The position numbers and the translations under genes are program-made. Shown here in pieces: positions 1-9,226 of a DNA stretch of 64,000 bases. Where the stretch lies: assembly GCA_019636555.1 (NCBI GenBank), contig JAHBXH010000001.1, positions 2,886,928 to 2,950,927 of the forward strand. The letters are read 5' to 3'. The DNA is from Phycisphaeraceae bacterium. GTDB taxonomy: Bacteria > Planctomycetota > Phycisphaerae > Phycisphaerales > UBA1924. Each line of letters begins with the position of its first letter. The stretch's first letter is position 1. The notes beneath the pieces were generated by a model, which worked only from the letters and a program-made list of their open reading frames with translations, ran no database searches and was not told the DNA's origin.

Positions 1-529
1 CTCCTCCGCGTCCGCCGAGAGCATCCAGCCGATCGGCGAGCCGATCGATCGACCCGCGCAGCTCACGGAGCAGTGCCAGCGATTCATCCGTCGCGAGCGG
101 CGGTTCAGCCTCCCGAGGCGTCGCTTCAAGATGACCCTTCGCCCCGCGCATTCGCTCGTAAAGGAAGTCGCGCAATCCATCGGCCTCGCGAACGCCCTCG
201 ATGTGCATCTGGGGCCCGGTGCCTCCCGCGGCGGTCTGGACGTCAATGGTGGAAAGGCCCAGCCATCGGTGTACGACATTTCTTGTGACATGAATGTCCT
301 GAATCCGCCGGTACGTCAGCGTGATTTCTTTTCGGAAAAGGAGCCCCCACGCCATCCAGATTCCGTCTTCGTCGAAGCGATAGCGAAGAGTCTTGAAACG
401 GATATACGCGACAAGAAAAACGATCGGAAATGCGACAAGAGTGAATAGCGAAACAACCAGGTAGTAATTGAGCAATGCCGGGTCCGGCCTGGTTATCGAT
501 CGGGGATCGCTGGTGGGGTCCGAATTCAT
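1..529 (-). CDS. Bacterial PH-domain (bPH2/YdbS-like) membrane protein, 3' partial
   Basis: Reading the minus strand from an ATG at 529 gives an open frame that runs off the left edge with no stop. The first 20 residues are polar, followed by a hydrophobic membrane segment at about residues 21-43 and then an RFDEDGIWMAWG...RRIQDIHV core, which is the pattern of the bacterial PH domain (DUF304/bPH2) where a short membrane anchor precedes the beta-rich PH fold. The C-terminal part becomes polar and charged and may form a coiled coil (LLRELRGSIDRLADRLDAL). Members of this family are membrane-associated and mostly of unknown role. The small plus-strand frames here are less protein-like. The C-terminus lies outside the window. 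Confidence 0.75.
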   Translation of the reverse strand, partial: MNSDPTSDPRSITRPDPALLNYYLVVSLFTLVAFPIVFLVAYIRFKTLRYRFDEDGIWMAWGLLFRKEITLTYRRIQDIHVTRNVVHRWLGLSTIDVQTAAGGTGPQMHIEGVREADGLRDFLYERMRGAKGHLEATPREAEPPLATDESLALLRELRGSIDRLADRLDALGGRGG

Positions 530-800
530 GACGGCTCTTGAGACTTTATGCGATTGTTGGGCGAAGGCTTGTCTGCCGGTCGGCCCTTTCGCTCGGCAAA
601 CCCCGAATGTCGATTCAGATGGCAATTGCCGGATTCGAGTGATGTTCGGCCCGAATTTCATCGGAAGGCGATCAATCCGGCAAGAAGCGCTCGTTTGGCG
701 GACATGAGCGGGCAGAGGAAAGAGGGAAATCGCCGGAAGCCGACCCGTCCGGCGGGGACAAAGGTTCGACAATGCACGGAATACGCTTCGCTGTTTCGCT

Positions 801-1451
801 ATGAATCTCGAAGCGAGCAGTTCATCTTCCGACGACGCAGGGAAGCCTCAGGCTCCGGGAAGCGTCGCGCCGGGTGAGAGTTCGCGGCTGTCGGAAGCGG
901 AGTTTGCTCGGCTGATCGCACGTGCTCGACCCGCTCTGACGATCGTGGCGTCGGCGGTATTGGGAGATCGTGTCGAAGCAGATGATGTCGTGCAGGAGGC
1001 GTCGGTGATCGCGCTAGCGAGTTTGGATCGCTTTACTCCGGGGACGTCCTTTGAAGGTTGGATGGCTCAGATCGTCCGCAACGTCGCAAGGAATGCCCTA
1101 CGGAAACGGATTCGGAATCCTGCCAAAGCGACAGGCGGGGATGCACTCGCGTATCAGGCGGCGAAATCGTCCAAGCAGCAACACAGCGCCCCGGCCGTCT
1201 CCGCGGACGGATCGGTCTCCAATCCGGATCATTTCGATGCGGAAGTAATCAGGGCTCTCCACAATCTCGAAGAGACTTCGCGCGTTTGTCTTTTGCTGCG
1301 GACCGTCGGCGGGATGAGCTATGCCCAGATCGCCGCCATCACCGAGCTCAACGAAAACACCGCAATGAGCCACGTATTCCGCTCGCGCCGGGCGATGCGA
1401 GACTTCCTGACATCGAGAAACGGCCGGATCGGGCAAGGAGGCCCGCGTTGA
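801..1451 (+). CDS. ECF-type RNA polymerase sigma factor
   Basis: 216 residues, within the ECF sigma range. Region 2 is visible as DDVVQEASVIAL...FEGWMAQIVRNVARN and region 4 as LHNLEETSRVCLLLRTVGGMSYAQIAAI followed by the recognition helix NENTAMSHVFRSRRAM. The Ser/Gly-rich N-terminal 30 residues are not conserved. It would direct RNA polymerase to a small regulon and is probably held inactive by the next gene, whose start overlaps its stop codon by 4 nt, so the two are translationally coupled. No clear Shine-Dalgarno precedes the ATG. The sigma subgroup cannot be assigned by eye. Confidence 0.9.
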   Translation: MNLEASSSSSDDAGKPQAPGSVAPGESSRLSEAEFARLIARARPALTIVASAVLGDRVEADDVVQEASVIALASLDRFTPGTSFEGWMAQIVRNVARNALRKRIRNPAKATGGDALAYQAAKSSKQQHSAPAVSADGSVSNPDHFDAEVIRALHNLEETSRVCLLLRTVGGMSYAQIAAITELNENTAMSHVFRSRRAMRDFLTSRNGRIGQGGPR

Positions 1452-2236
1452 GCCAGCCTGTTCCTCCCAATTCCTCCTCGAATCTGCCGGCGCCCGAGGG
1501 CGACGACCTCGATCGTTATCTCGACAACGCGATGTCGGAATCGCAGCGTCTGGAATTCGAGCAGAAAATCGCTCACTCCGACTCGCTCAAGGCCGACGTC
1601 GAACTCCAGCGGCGCATGGATGCTTCGCTGAGCGCCGGGTTCGGCGCGGCGCCCGTCGCCGGAATTCTCACGCGTGAGGAAGCGGAAGCATTTGCCCCGA
1701 AGCCGCGACGGACCGGTTGGTCACGGGAATACAAGTTGTTCGGGGCGCTCGCGGCGCTCCTCGCGATTGCGGTGTGTATCCAGGCCTACTTCTGGATGAC
1801 AGCGCCGGGAACCGAGAAAGAGCGGCCGACGCTCGCCGCGGCCTATTACAAACTCGTCGATCACAAGTTCCGACCTTCCGAAGAGTGCACCACGAAAGAA
1901 AAGTTCGCGAGATGGATGGAGCAGCGATTCGGTGTCGCATTGGCCCCGAAAGAAGACCTTCCGAACGTCCAGTTCGTCGGATGGAGCTACACCACGGCGA
2001 TTTCGAACTACACGGGGTTGCTGCTCGCCAGAGTCGACGGCAAGCCTGTGATTGTTGCGATCGACACGGTCTCGCGCCAAAACGACTGGGGATTCCCGTG
2101 TCGCCGCCAACCCGAAGACAAGGGCGGCGTGAATTTCTTCTCGACGGAAATCGACGGAATCGCGCTCTACGAAGTTACTCCGCTCGACGCGCCGCACATC
2201 ATCAATAACCTCGCGGTGTTTAAGGCGGCAAACTAG
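1448..2236 (+). CDS. Putative anti-sigma factor, single-pass membrane protein
   Basis: 262 residues starting at a TTG whose last bases form the sigma factor stop (TTGA overlap). An ATG at 1531 is the alternative start. The N-terminal half has the DDLDRYLDNAMSESQRLEFEQKI pattern seen in cytoplasmic anti-sigma domains of planctomycetes, without an obvious HxxxCxxC zinc motif. One membrane helix (about residues 98-117, LFGALAALLAIAVCIQAYF) separates it from a roughly 145-residue outer domain of unknown fold. Position directly after an ECF sigma gene and this topology support the role. The function is inferred, not read from a diagnostic motif. Confidence 0.7.
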   Translation: MSQPVPPNSSSNLPAPEGDDLDRYLDNAMSESQRLEFEQKIAHSDSLKADVELQRRMDASLSAGFGAAPVAGILTREEAEAFAPKPRRTGWSREYKLFGALAALLAIAVCIQAYFWMTAPGTEKERPTLAAAYYKLVDHKFRPSEECTTKEKFARWMEQRFGVALAPKEDLPNVQFVGWSYTTAISNYTGLLLARVDGKPVIVAIDTVSRQNDWGFPCRRQPEDKGGVNFFSTEIDGIALYEVTPLDAPHIINNLAVFKAAN

Positions 2237-2594
2237 CTGTATCGCAGGTTGTGTCGGACGTCGTTTCTGCAATCAGGCGCGGCTTGTCCGACATCTGAAA
2301 CTGCAACAACCAGCCCTTTTCCTCACAGCGAGCCCCGCGCGTGCGGGGCCGCTTGCCGCGCAGGACCGCTCGCTCTATGGCGTGCGGCGCGTTCCCGCGA
2401 CAACATCGGCGCGAGCATCCGGCGCGTTGGCTGGTGATCCCCGCTTGCCACCAAGTCCCACGCCGCAGACGCGATGTTTTTATTCTGTATGCCGGACACC
2501 ACCCGAATCGACCAACTCCACTTGCAACGATCGTTGCCTGCGTGTAATTTCATGAGCAAGAGAGCGCCGAGGCGACGCTCACGGGGAGCAAAAT
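2237..2594. other. Intergenic region with one GC hairpin
   Basis: No convincing gene. A 7-bp perfect stem with a 4-nt loop lies at 2332-2349 (GCCCCGC-GCGT-GCGGGGC), just after the anti-sigma gene, and could terminate it, but no T-run follows. The last 15 bases hold a GGGAG ribosome-binding site for the next gene. Confidence 0.4.
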
Positions 2595-4832
2595 ATGAGG
2601 AATCGTGCTTTCGCTGTGCTTGCTTATGCGGCCTGGTCGCTCTGCATTCCGCGCGCATCCGAGGCAGCGCCCGTTCAGCGCACCGCGGATCGCCCGGACG
2701 AATTCATCGGGTCCGTGACGATCCAGCCCGAAGGCACGTTCACCACGAAGCTCCTGAGCGACCCGTTCGAAATGGGCGTGCCGCTGGAGTGCGTTCTTTG
2801 CCGCACGGATCACCCGGCCGAAAAAGTGCCGCTCGCGCCGGGATTTGATCCCGCGCACCTGGTCCCCACCTCGCCACCAACGGAGGCGAACTTTTTCGGG
2901 AACGACTTCGTCGATCGAGCACCCAACGACATCAACGTCTGGCGCAACAACACCGCGTTCATCGGCGCCCCGCCGCTGGTCCCGGCCGCCAATTCGATCA
3001 CAACCAACGAGCCGAGCCTTGGACAAATCAAAAACGTCGTTTTCTGGACCGGCAATACCTACGCCGCGATCTCGCGAAACGGCGGCGTCACGTGGCAGTA
3101 CATCAACCCTTCCACGCAGTTTCCCGCGCCGCCCGCGGCAGACGCCGGAGGCGTCTGCTGTGACCAGATCGTGCACTACAACCGCGATCTCGACATTATG
3201 GTCTGGGTGCTTCAGTACAACCAGAACGGCGCGGGCACGCACAACATCCAGCGCCTCGCCGTCTCGACCAACATCTCGACCGCGCTGAACAACGGCGCGA
3301 TCACGTGGACGCTGTACCGCACCGCTCCCGAGGATTTCGGAATCGCCAACACGGGCTTCTGGCTCGACTACCCCGACCTCGCGGTTTCGGATGGCAACCT
3401 GTATCAGACAACGAATGTGTACACCACGGCGGGAAACGCCAACAGCGGCGCCGTGATCTACCGCGCGACCTGGACGGACCTCACCGATGGCGGCGGTCTG
3501 ACATACCAGTACCTCTACCGCACCACTCCCGGAACGCTCCGCCCATCACAGGGTTCCCGGGTCAACATGTATTGGGGAACGCACGTCAACAACACGACGC
3601 TTCGCGCCTGGATCTGGCCGGACGGCGGAAACATGTTCTCGGGTGATATCACCCACTCCGGCTTTCAGAGTTCGCCGCTCACGATGCCCCCGCCCGGCAC
3701 CCATTCCGATGGCACGAACTTCGTGCAGCGTGGCGACAACCGAGTCATGTGCTGCTACGTCCTCCGCGACGGCGTGCCCAACACTTTTCTCGGCTTCATG
3801 TGGATGTCGAACCGCGGAGGCGGTTTCACATATCCCTATACCCGAGTCGTTGGAAGCACCACGAGCACCATCAACATCAACGGAACGAGCGCCGCGACCA
3901 AGGACGACAATATCTTCAACAACAACTACTGCTGGGTCTTCCCCTCGGCGCATCCCAACTCCGAGAACAACATGGGCGGCACGATCTATGTCGGTTCCGC
4001 CGGCGCCGCGGGTGTGAATCAGCCTGCCGCGTTCGTGTGGAAATCGGACAACGGCAATATCCCGGCTAGTTTCGAGAATCAGGGTGTCGCGCAATCGACG
4101 AACGGTCCGCCCGCCGTTGGTGTTGGCGGACTCACCAACGCGTGGGGTGACTACTTCACCACGCGCCGAAACTACTGCGAACCGAAGACTTGGATCGGCG
4201 CGGTGTGGGACCAGACCGGCGCCGGAGTGGGTGCCGGAACACCTCACTTTCTGTGGTGGGGATACGAGCGCGACAAGCCCGGCGCCGATCTGACCGCCGA
4301 TGAGGTGGTCTATGTCGCGCCCGCGCCGATCCGCGCCGGCCGCCCCATCACGCTGACCGGCAGCACAACCAACATGGGCGCGAGCACGAGCGGCGTCTAC
4401 GACGTTTATTACTACCTCTCGACCAACACGACGTACGAACCGGCGGACATCCTGATCTCTTCCACACTCAATCGTCCCGCGCTCAACGCCGGATCGTCTG
4501 CAAATACCGTCTCCGCATCGATGATCCCCAATACGACGGCGCCCGGAACCTACTACGTGCTCATGGTCCTCGATCGTTTCAACGCCGACATCTGCGTCGG
4601 AAAGCGCGTCGCGGTTGCCGCGGCCCAGATTATCGTTCGGCCTCCTTGCCCCTGCGATCTGAACGCCGACGATGTCGTGGACGACGCAGACTTCATTCTC
4701 TTCGCGGCAGAATATGACAAGTTCACCGTTCCGCCCGCCTCGAGCGCTGCCGACTTCAACAACGACGGCGTGGTGGACGACCTCGATTTCGTGATCTTTA
4801 ATTCCGCCTACACCGCGTTCCTTTGTCCGTAG
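2595..4832 (+). CDS. Secreted protein with sialidase/BNR-like region, CARDB-like domain and C-terminal dockerin pair
   Basis: 745 residues with a signal peptide (cleavage near SEAA, residue 22-26). The central 500 residues hold repeated RNGGVTW/Asn- and Gly-rich segments of the kind found in BNR/sialidase-like beta-propellers. A CARDB-like stretch follows (ADLTADEVVYV...ITLTGSTTNMG...YYYLSTN). The last 60 residues are two EF-hand-like loops, CDLNADDVVDDADF and ADFNNDGVVDDLDF, bounded by cysteines. This is the Gly-Cys type dockerin found on many planctomycete exported proteins. A GGGAG box lies just upstream of the ATG. The substrate is unknown. The dockerin may anchor it to a surface partner. 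Confidence 0.8.
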   Translation: MRNRAFAVLAYAAWSLCIPRASEAAPVQRTADRPDEFIGSVTIQPEGTFTTKLLSDPFEMGVPLECVLCRTDHPAEKVPLAPGFDPAHLVPTSPPTEANFFGNDFVDRAPNDINVWRNNTAFIGAPPLVPAANSITTNEPSLGQIKNVVFWTGNTYAAISRNGGVTWQYINPSTQFPAPPAADAGGVCCDQIVHYNRDLDIMVWVLQYNQNGAGTHNIQRLAVSTNISTALNNGAITWTLYRTAPEDFGIANTGFWLDYPDLAVSDGNLYQTTNVYTTAGNANSGAVIYRATWTDLTDGGGLTYQYLYRTTPGTLRPSQGSRVNMYWGTHVNNTTLRAWIWPDGGNMFSGDITHSGFQSSPLTMPPPGTHSDGTNFVQRGDNRVMCCYVLRDGVPNTFLGFMWMSNRGGGFTYPYTRVVGSTTSTININGTSAATKDDNIFNNNYCWVFPSAHPNSENNMGGTIYVGSAGAAGVNQPAAFVWKSDNGNIPASFENQGVAQSTNGPPAVGVGGLTNAWGDYFTTRRNYCEPKTWIGAVWDQTGAGVGAGTPHFLWWGYERDKPGADLTADEVVYVAPAPIRAGRPITLTGSTTNMGASTSGVYDVYYYLSTNTTYEPADILISSTLNRPALNAGSSANTVSASMIPNTTAPGTYYVLMVLDRFNADICVGKRVAVAAAQIIVRPPCPCDLNADDVVDDADFILFAAEYDKFTVPPASSAADFNNDGVVDDLDFVIFNSAYTAFLCP

Positions 4833-4900
4833 ACGGAACAAAGGGACGCGGGGCGAACAACTCACCCGGTTGCGCCTGCAAAATGAGTCGGGAGTTCCGG

Positions 4901-5583
4901 ATGCGAGCTTTAGCCGCCGTCGTGATCGCCTGTTCCGGCATCGTGCTTTGCTCTTGCGGAGAGCAGTCATCCGTCCCCCGCAAAGCGTCTCCGCGGGTCG
5001 CGGGTCCGCCTCCGACTCCCCCGTCCGAATCGCCGTCTCAATGGGCCGATGCTGAGATCCGTCGCTCCTTGCACGAGACCGGTACGCAATATTCCGGTTG
5101 GCAACGCATGTCCGATGCGGCGCGATGGGCGCCCACGCTTTGCCTTCCGCCAAAACCAGTCAATCTTCACTGGAGCGAGAGCAAGGACGAGAAAGCCCAC
5201 GGCCGCAAGCTGTATTACCTTTACTGCAATCAGCCCGATGTTTACGACTGGGCGGATCGCCACGCGGACATCAACTATCGGATTCCGGCGGGATTCACGG
5301 TCGTCAAAGAAGCGCACGCTCCCGTGGCGACGGTGCCGGGTGCCCAAGGGGCGCCGGCATCTGAGGTCGTCGAACGCGAAGGGAAGACCTATCGCCCGGA
5401 CCGATTTCGTCACTCTTTGTGATGACCAAGTTCGACGAATCGACACCGAACTCGGATCGTGGCTGGATCTACGCGACAATGGATTCCGGCGGGAAAGAGA
5501 TCACATCGATGGGGGCCATCGAATCGTGCGTTGGGTGTCATGCCGCGGCAGAGAAAGACCGGTTGTTCGGCTTTCGAAAATAA
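4901..5583 (+). pseudogene. Cytochrome P460-like lipoprotein, broken by a one-base frameshift
   Basis: The first frame starts at ATG 4901 behind a GGGAG box (ATG 4883 is also in frame) and gives a lipoprotein signal (VLCSC lipobox) and a domain with GRKLYYLYCNQPDVY and PAGFTVVKEAHAP, then stops at 5422. The next frame continues the same family: SLFVMTKFDESTPNSDRGW...IESCVGCHAAAEKDRLFGF, ending at 5583. CVGCH at 5527-5541 is a CxxCH heme-binding motif, and this order matches cytochrome P460-type periplasmic proteins. One additional C in the CCC run near 5390 would restore a continuous frame (TYRPGPISSLFVM). Either a real inactivation or a sequencing error in a homopolymer. Confidence 0.7.
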
Positions 5584-5595
5584 TAACGCGCGTGA

Positions 5596-5836
5596 TCGGA
5601 TGCGCGATTCGGCAGGAAACTCCTTGTCGGCTCGCTCGGAACCGACAACGTTCCGAAGTACGACCCCGTCACTGGCGCGTTCCACGGAACGCTCGTCATG
5701 AGCGGGTCGGGAAGCCTGGACGGCACGCACAACTTTTCGTTTATGCAAATTCCTGCGCCTGGCGCCACCTCAGCAGGGCTGCTGGCCTTCGGAATTGCGA
5801 CGAGCGGACGCTGGCGGCGGCGCACCGAGTATTTCA
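5596..5836 (+). pseudogene. C-terminal fragment of a PEP-CTERM-like secreted protein
   Basis: An open frame without a good start reads KLLVGSLGTDNVPKYDPVTGAFHGTLV, resembling the repeat of secreted beta-propeller proteins (LLV-S-x-D-x-V-x-R-Y-D-x-x-T-G-A-F), followed directly by FMQIPAPGATSAGLLAF and an Arg-rich tail (GRWRRR). That ending is the sorting-signal pattern seen intact at 33100-33155. The N-terminal part of such a protein is missing and there is a stop just upstream at 5593, so this appears to be a decayed remnant. It lies in the same decaying patch as the P460 gene and touches the end of the opposite-strand gene. Confidence 0.45.
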
Positions 5837-6550
5837 TGCGCTCTGAAACGCCCCGCGCTCCGTTGTCAAATCCCCTCCACACTCGGGACAGATCGGACTG
5901 TTTGCTGCGAATGGATATGCACATTCGACGCAAAGACCACGCGCGAGCCTTCGCTTCGCACGCAGCGTCCGAAAGACATGCCGTAGATTTTCGACAAGTC
6001 CGTACATGGTCGCCAGTACGAGTACTCCGACGACTCCGTTGTGAACAACTCCTTGCCACCGAAAACGAGCGTGCTGGAATTGCCCCGATTTCAAAAAGCC
6101 TATTTCCTCTTCGTACTCACTCGAGTTCGGTGCCGCCTGTAATCCGGCGAGCACTGCTGCGGGAAAGGCCCGCCACTCCCGCGGAGTCATCAACGCGTAG
6201 TTCGGCTCGATATACATCCCGCGTATTTCGGAAGTCATGCCCCAAAGTCCGTACAACCAAGTTGCGGCCCGCCGAACCCGACAACCTCGAATCTCGACGG
6301 CGGCTGCCGTGGGAGGGTTTTCATCGCCCTCGCAACGAACTTCGATGGTTCCATCCGGAGCGCGAAACACGCGCACGGGTATCGGAGGCCCAACGGCGAG
6401 TATTGGATCATCGACCCACTGCCCAACGGCAACGTAGTTGAGAACGGGCGAATAGGCCGGAGGGGATGTCGACGCGTCAATCCATCCGGCGTCGAGCAGC
6501 AATACCAAAACGATTCCGAGCAGCGTTATGGGATGGCGAATCGCGCGCAC
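5834..6550 (-). CDS. Membrane protein with C-terminal zinc ribbon, unknown function
   Basis: About 238 residues from a GTG at 6550. A longer reading from GTG 6670 gives 278 residues. The chosen start places a membrane helix (ITLLGIVLVLLLDAGWI) near the N-terminus, with a second helix at VVGVLVLATMYGLVENL. The C-terminus holds two Cys pairs, CVECAYPF and CPECGG, 13 residues apart, a rubredoxin-type zinc ribbon common at the ends of planctomycete membrane proteins. No enzymatic motif is visible. The adjacent kinase gene prkA ends downstream on the same strand but the coding spacing does not suggest a functional link. Confidence 0.65.
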   Translation of the reverse strand: MRAIRHPITLLGIVLVLLLDAGWIDASTSPPAYSPVLNYVAVGQWVDDPILAVGPPIPVRVFRAPDGTIEVRCEGDENPPTAAAVEIRGCRVRRAATWLYGLWGMTSEIRGMYIEPNYALMTPREWRAFPAAVLAGLQAAPNSSEYEEEIGFLKSGQFQHARFRWQGVVHNGVVGVLVLATMYGLVENLRHVFRTLRAKRRLARGLCVECAYPFAANSPICPECGGDLTTERGAFQSA

Positions 6551-6726
6551 CCAATTCGGATCGCGTCGACCGGGCGAAGGCGAGGAAATGCGCGTTGAGG
6601 ATGCCACCGCCCAACACGATACCAACGGCCCTCGCTGTCCGGTTTCACGAAAACCACCAGAGCGCGACACTTCCTGGAGACCCTTGAAGCCATCCCGAAC
6701 CGGATGTTCTCGGTTCGCGACAAGAC

Positions 6727-8898
6727 TTACCGCTGCTTGCTATCGCCTCTTGCAAAGATGCTCGCGACGTAGTTGAGCACATCCGTCGCGCTCGTCTCGT
6801 TGTAGCCGAAGTGCTTGATGAGCCGCTGCTTCACGATATCGATCTTCTGCTGCGTCTCGTCGTCGACCACGCTGCTCACGAGGTTCTTCAGCTTGATCGT
6901 GTCGCGCTGGTCCTCGAAGAGCTTGAGCTCGAGCGCGCGGTAGAGCCGCGCGTTGGTGTTGTACTCGAACTTCTTCCCGTCGAGCGCGAGCGCGCCGATG
7001 TAATTCATGATCTCCTGGCGGAAATCGTCCTTGCGACTGTCGGGGATATCGATCTTCTCCTCGATCGACCGCATGAGCCGTTCATCCGGCTCTTCGTCGC
7101 GCCCGGTGTAGCGGTTCTTGACCCGCTCCTTCTGCGTGTACGCGCGGACGCTTTCGATGTAGTTGACGCAGAGCCGCCGGATCGCGTCCTCGTCGGCGCT
7201 GATCGCACGCTGCACCTCGCCCTTGATGATGTCCTCGTATTCCTCTTTGACGACCGCGAGCAACTCGCGGAACCGCTTCTTGGTGTTCTCGTCGTTCAGC
7301 AGCGAGTGGTGCGCCAGCCCGCCCTCGATCTCGTTGATCACCATGAACGGGTTGATGCAGCGCTCCTCGATCGCCTGGCGGCCGACGAGCGCGTTCGAAA
7401 TCTTGTCCTGGATGTAGCGGGGCGAGATGCCGTTCATGCCCTCGCGCGGCGCCTCCTCCTTGAGTTCGCGCACCGAGTCCTCGGTGAATCCGGGGATGCT
7501 CTTGCCGTTGTAGAGCTTGAGCTTCTGCATGAGCGCAAGCCCGGCCTTCTTCGGCTCTTCCAGCCGGGTCAGCACCGCCCACATCGCCGCGACCTCGAGC
7601 GTGTGCGGCGCGATGTGGATGTTCTTGATGCGATCCGGACCGAAGTCCTTCTGATAGATCCGCACCTCGTCATCCAGCCGGATGTTGTACGGCACGTCGA
7701 TCTTGATCGTGCGATCGCGGAACGCCTCCATCATCTCGTTCGATTGGAGCCGCTTGTACTCGGGCTCATTCGTGTGCCCGAGGATGACCTCGTCGATGTG
7801 CGTCTGTGCGAACTTCTTCGGCTTGATCGTGTGCTCCTGCGACGCGCCGAGCAGGTCGTACAGGAACGCCACATCCAGCTTCAGCACTTCGATGAACTCG
7901 CAGATGCCGCGGTTGGCGATGTTGAGTTCACCGTCGAAGTTGAACGCACGCGGATCGCTGTCGCTGCCGTACACCGCGATCTTGCGGTAGTTGATGTCGC
8001 CCGTCAATTCCGTGCTGTCCTGGTTTTTCTCGTCCTTCGGCTGGAATGTTCCAATCCCCACGCGATCTTTCTCGCTCAGCACGATGCGCCGGACCTTCAC
8101 ATGGTCCATCGCCTTCTTCCAGTCTCCCTTGTAGAAGGTCATCAGGTCTTCGAAAATCTTGCGGCAGAACGGGTCGGGGTCGCCGTAGATCCGGATCTTG
8201 CCGTTGTGGTGCTGCGGGCGGTACTTCTCGTTCAGGTTCGCCAGAAGCGCATCGCGTGCCTCGCGCGGCACCAGGATCAGCGGGTCCTCGTGCATCGGGC
8301 ACGCAAATTCGTGCGTGCGGAGCGCCTCGGCGCCGGTCGACGCGGGTTTCACTTCGCAGTGCTCGTCGAGCAGCCACGAATACGAATAGAGCGCGCCCTC
8401 GGGCGTGCGGCTGTACGCCTCGCTGCCCTTCTTGAGCAAGCGCGCGATGGTGGACTTGGACGAACCGACCGGACCGTGCAGAAGCAGGATGCGCTTGTCG
8501 GTTCCGTAGCCTTCGGAAGCCGATCGCAGGAAATCGACGAGCTGCATCAGCGCGACGTCGAGGCCGAAGATCGCGTCGGCGCCGCCGCCGAACGGATCAG
8601 AGAAGAAGTGATAGCGCGTCACGTCCTTCTTGAAGACGCGGTACTTCTCGCTGCCGCAGGACAGGATCGCGTCGTACAGACGCTGATACGCGTTGCGGCA
8701 GACCGAGGGGTTCTGCGAAACGATGTCGAGGTATTCCCAGAACGAGCCCGTCCAGTGATGATCCTGAAAGCGCTTGCGATCGAGGCGCGAATCGATGAGG
8801 CCCACGAGGTCCGATGCCGTCACCGCCGAACTCGGCGATCCGCCGGAACCCGAACCCATCGCGGAGGAGGTCATGAAGAAACTGCGCTCATCGAGCAT
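6727..8898 (-). CDS. prkA: PrkA-family serine protein kinase
   Basis: 723 residues, longer than E. coli YeaG (about 640). It has the AAA+-like nucleotide-binding core of the family: a P-loop GPVGSSKST at residues 142-150, preceded by [17 protein letters not shown]. The C-terminal half contains the helical segments typical of PrkA ([21 protein letters not shown]). In bacteria PrkA/YeaG responds to nutrient stress and in Bacillus to sporulation. The ATG at 8898 follows an AAGGGG box. ATG 8874 is also possible. The usual partners yeaH and spoVR are not in this window, so here prkA stands alone, divergent from trmB. Confidence 0.93.
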   Translation of the reverse strand: MLDERSFFMTSSAMGSGSGGSPSSAVTASDLVGLIDSRLDRKRFQDHHWTGSFWEYLDIVSQNPSVCRNAYQRLYDAILSCGSEKYRVFKKDVTRYHFFSDPFGGGADAIFGLDVALMQLVDFLRSASEGYGTDKRILLLHGPVGSSKSTIARLLKKGSEAYSRTPEGALYSYSWLLDEHCEVKPASTGAEALRTHEFACPMHEDPLILVPREARDALLANLNEKYRPQHHNGKIRIYGDPDPFCRKIFEDLMTFYKGDWKKAMDHVKVRRIVLSEKDRVGIGTFQPKDEKNQDSTELTGDINYRKIAVYGSDSDPRAFNFDGELNIANRGICEFIEVLKLDVAFLYDLLGASQEHTIKPKKFAQTHIDEVILGHTNEPEYKRLQSNEMMEAFRDRTIKIDVPYNIRLDDEVRIYQKDFGPDRIKNIHIAPHTLEVAAMWAVLTRLEEPKKAGLALMQKLKLYNGKSIPGFTEDSVRELKEEAPREGMNGISPRYIQDKISNALVGRQAIEERCINPFMVINEIEGGLAHHSLLNDENTKKRFRELLAVVKEEYEDIIKGEVQRAISADEDAIRRLCVNYIESVRAYTQKERVKNRYTGRDEEPDERLMRSIEEKIDIPDSRKDDFRQEIMNYIGALALDGKKFEYNTNARLYRALELKLFEDQRDTIKLKNLVSSVVDDETQQKIDIVKQRLIKHFGYNETSATDVLNYVASIFARGDSKQR

Positions 8899-9226
8899 GT
8901 CTCACCCCTTTGTCGCGCTTCGCGAACGCCGAAACGTCCGTGCGCGAAAAAAAGATCGGGAGCAGCACGCGGCGGAGCGCCGGCCTGATCCCATCCGTCC
9001 CTGGAACGCCAACTTGTAAACGCGACACCAACGGCCTCCGCGCTGGCCACCCACTTCTATCGACATCGCGAGGGCGCGGACACGGCAGGATTTCCAAACC
9101 GGCATGTTATACGTAGGGTTTTGCCCGTCGGATCGCCGCGGATTGATGATCGCGTTTTCATTTCGCCGCTACAGTGCGAACGCACAGCAAACAATCTCGC
9201 CGGAATTGCTCAAGTCACCGCCCTTC
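8899..9226. other. Divergent intergenic region between prkA and trmB
   Basis: Should carry the promoters of both genes. I see no clear -35/-10 pair, inverted repeat or RNA structure. The trmB frame stays open upstream to 9104, so part of this may be coding if an earlier start (9104 or 9146) is used. Confidence 0.4.

Noticed and set aside
6811..8988. 725-residue plus-strand frame opposite prkA
   Set aside because: Shadow of the PrkA gene, which has clear catalytic motifs. The plus-strand translation has none.
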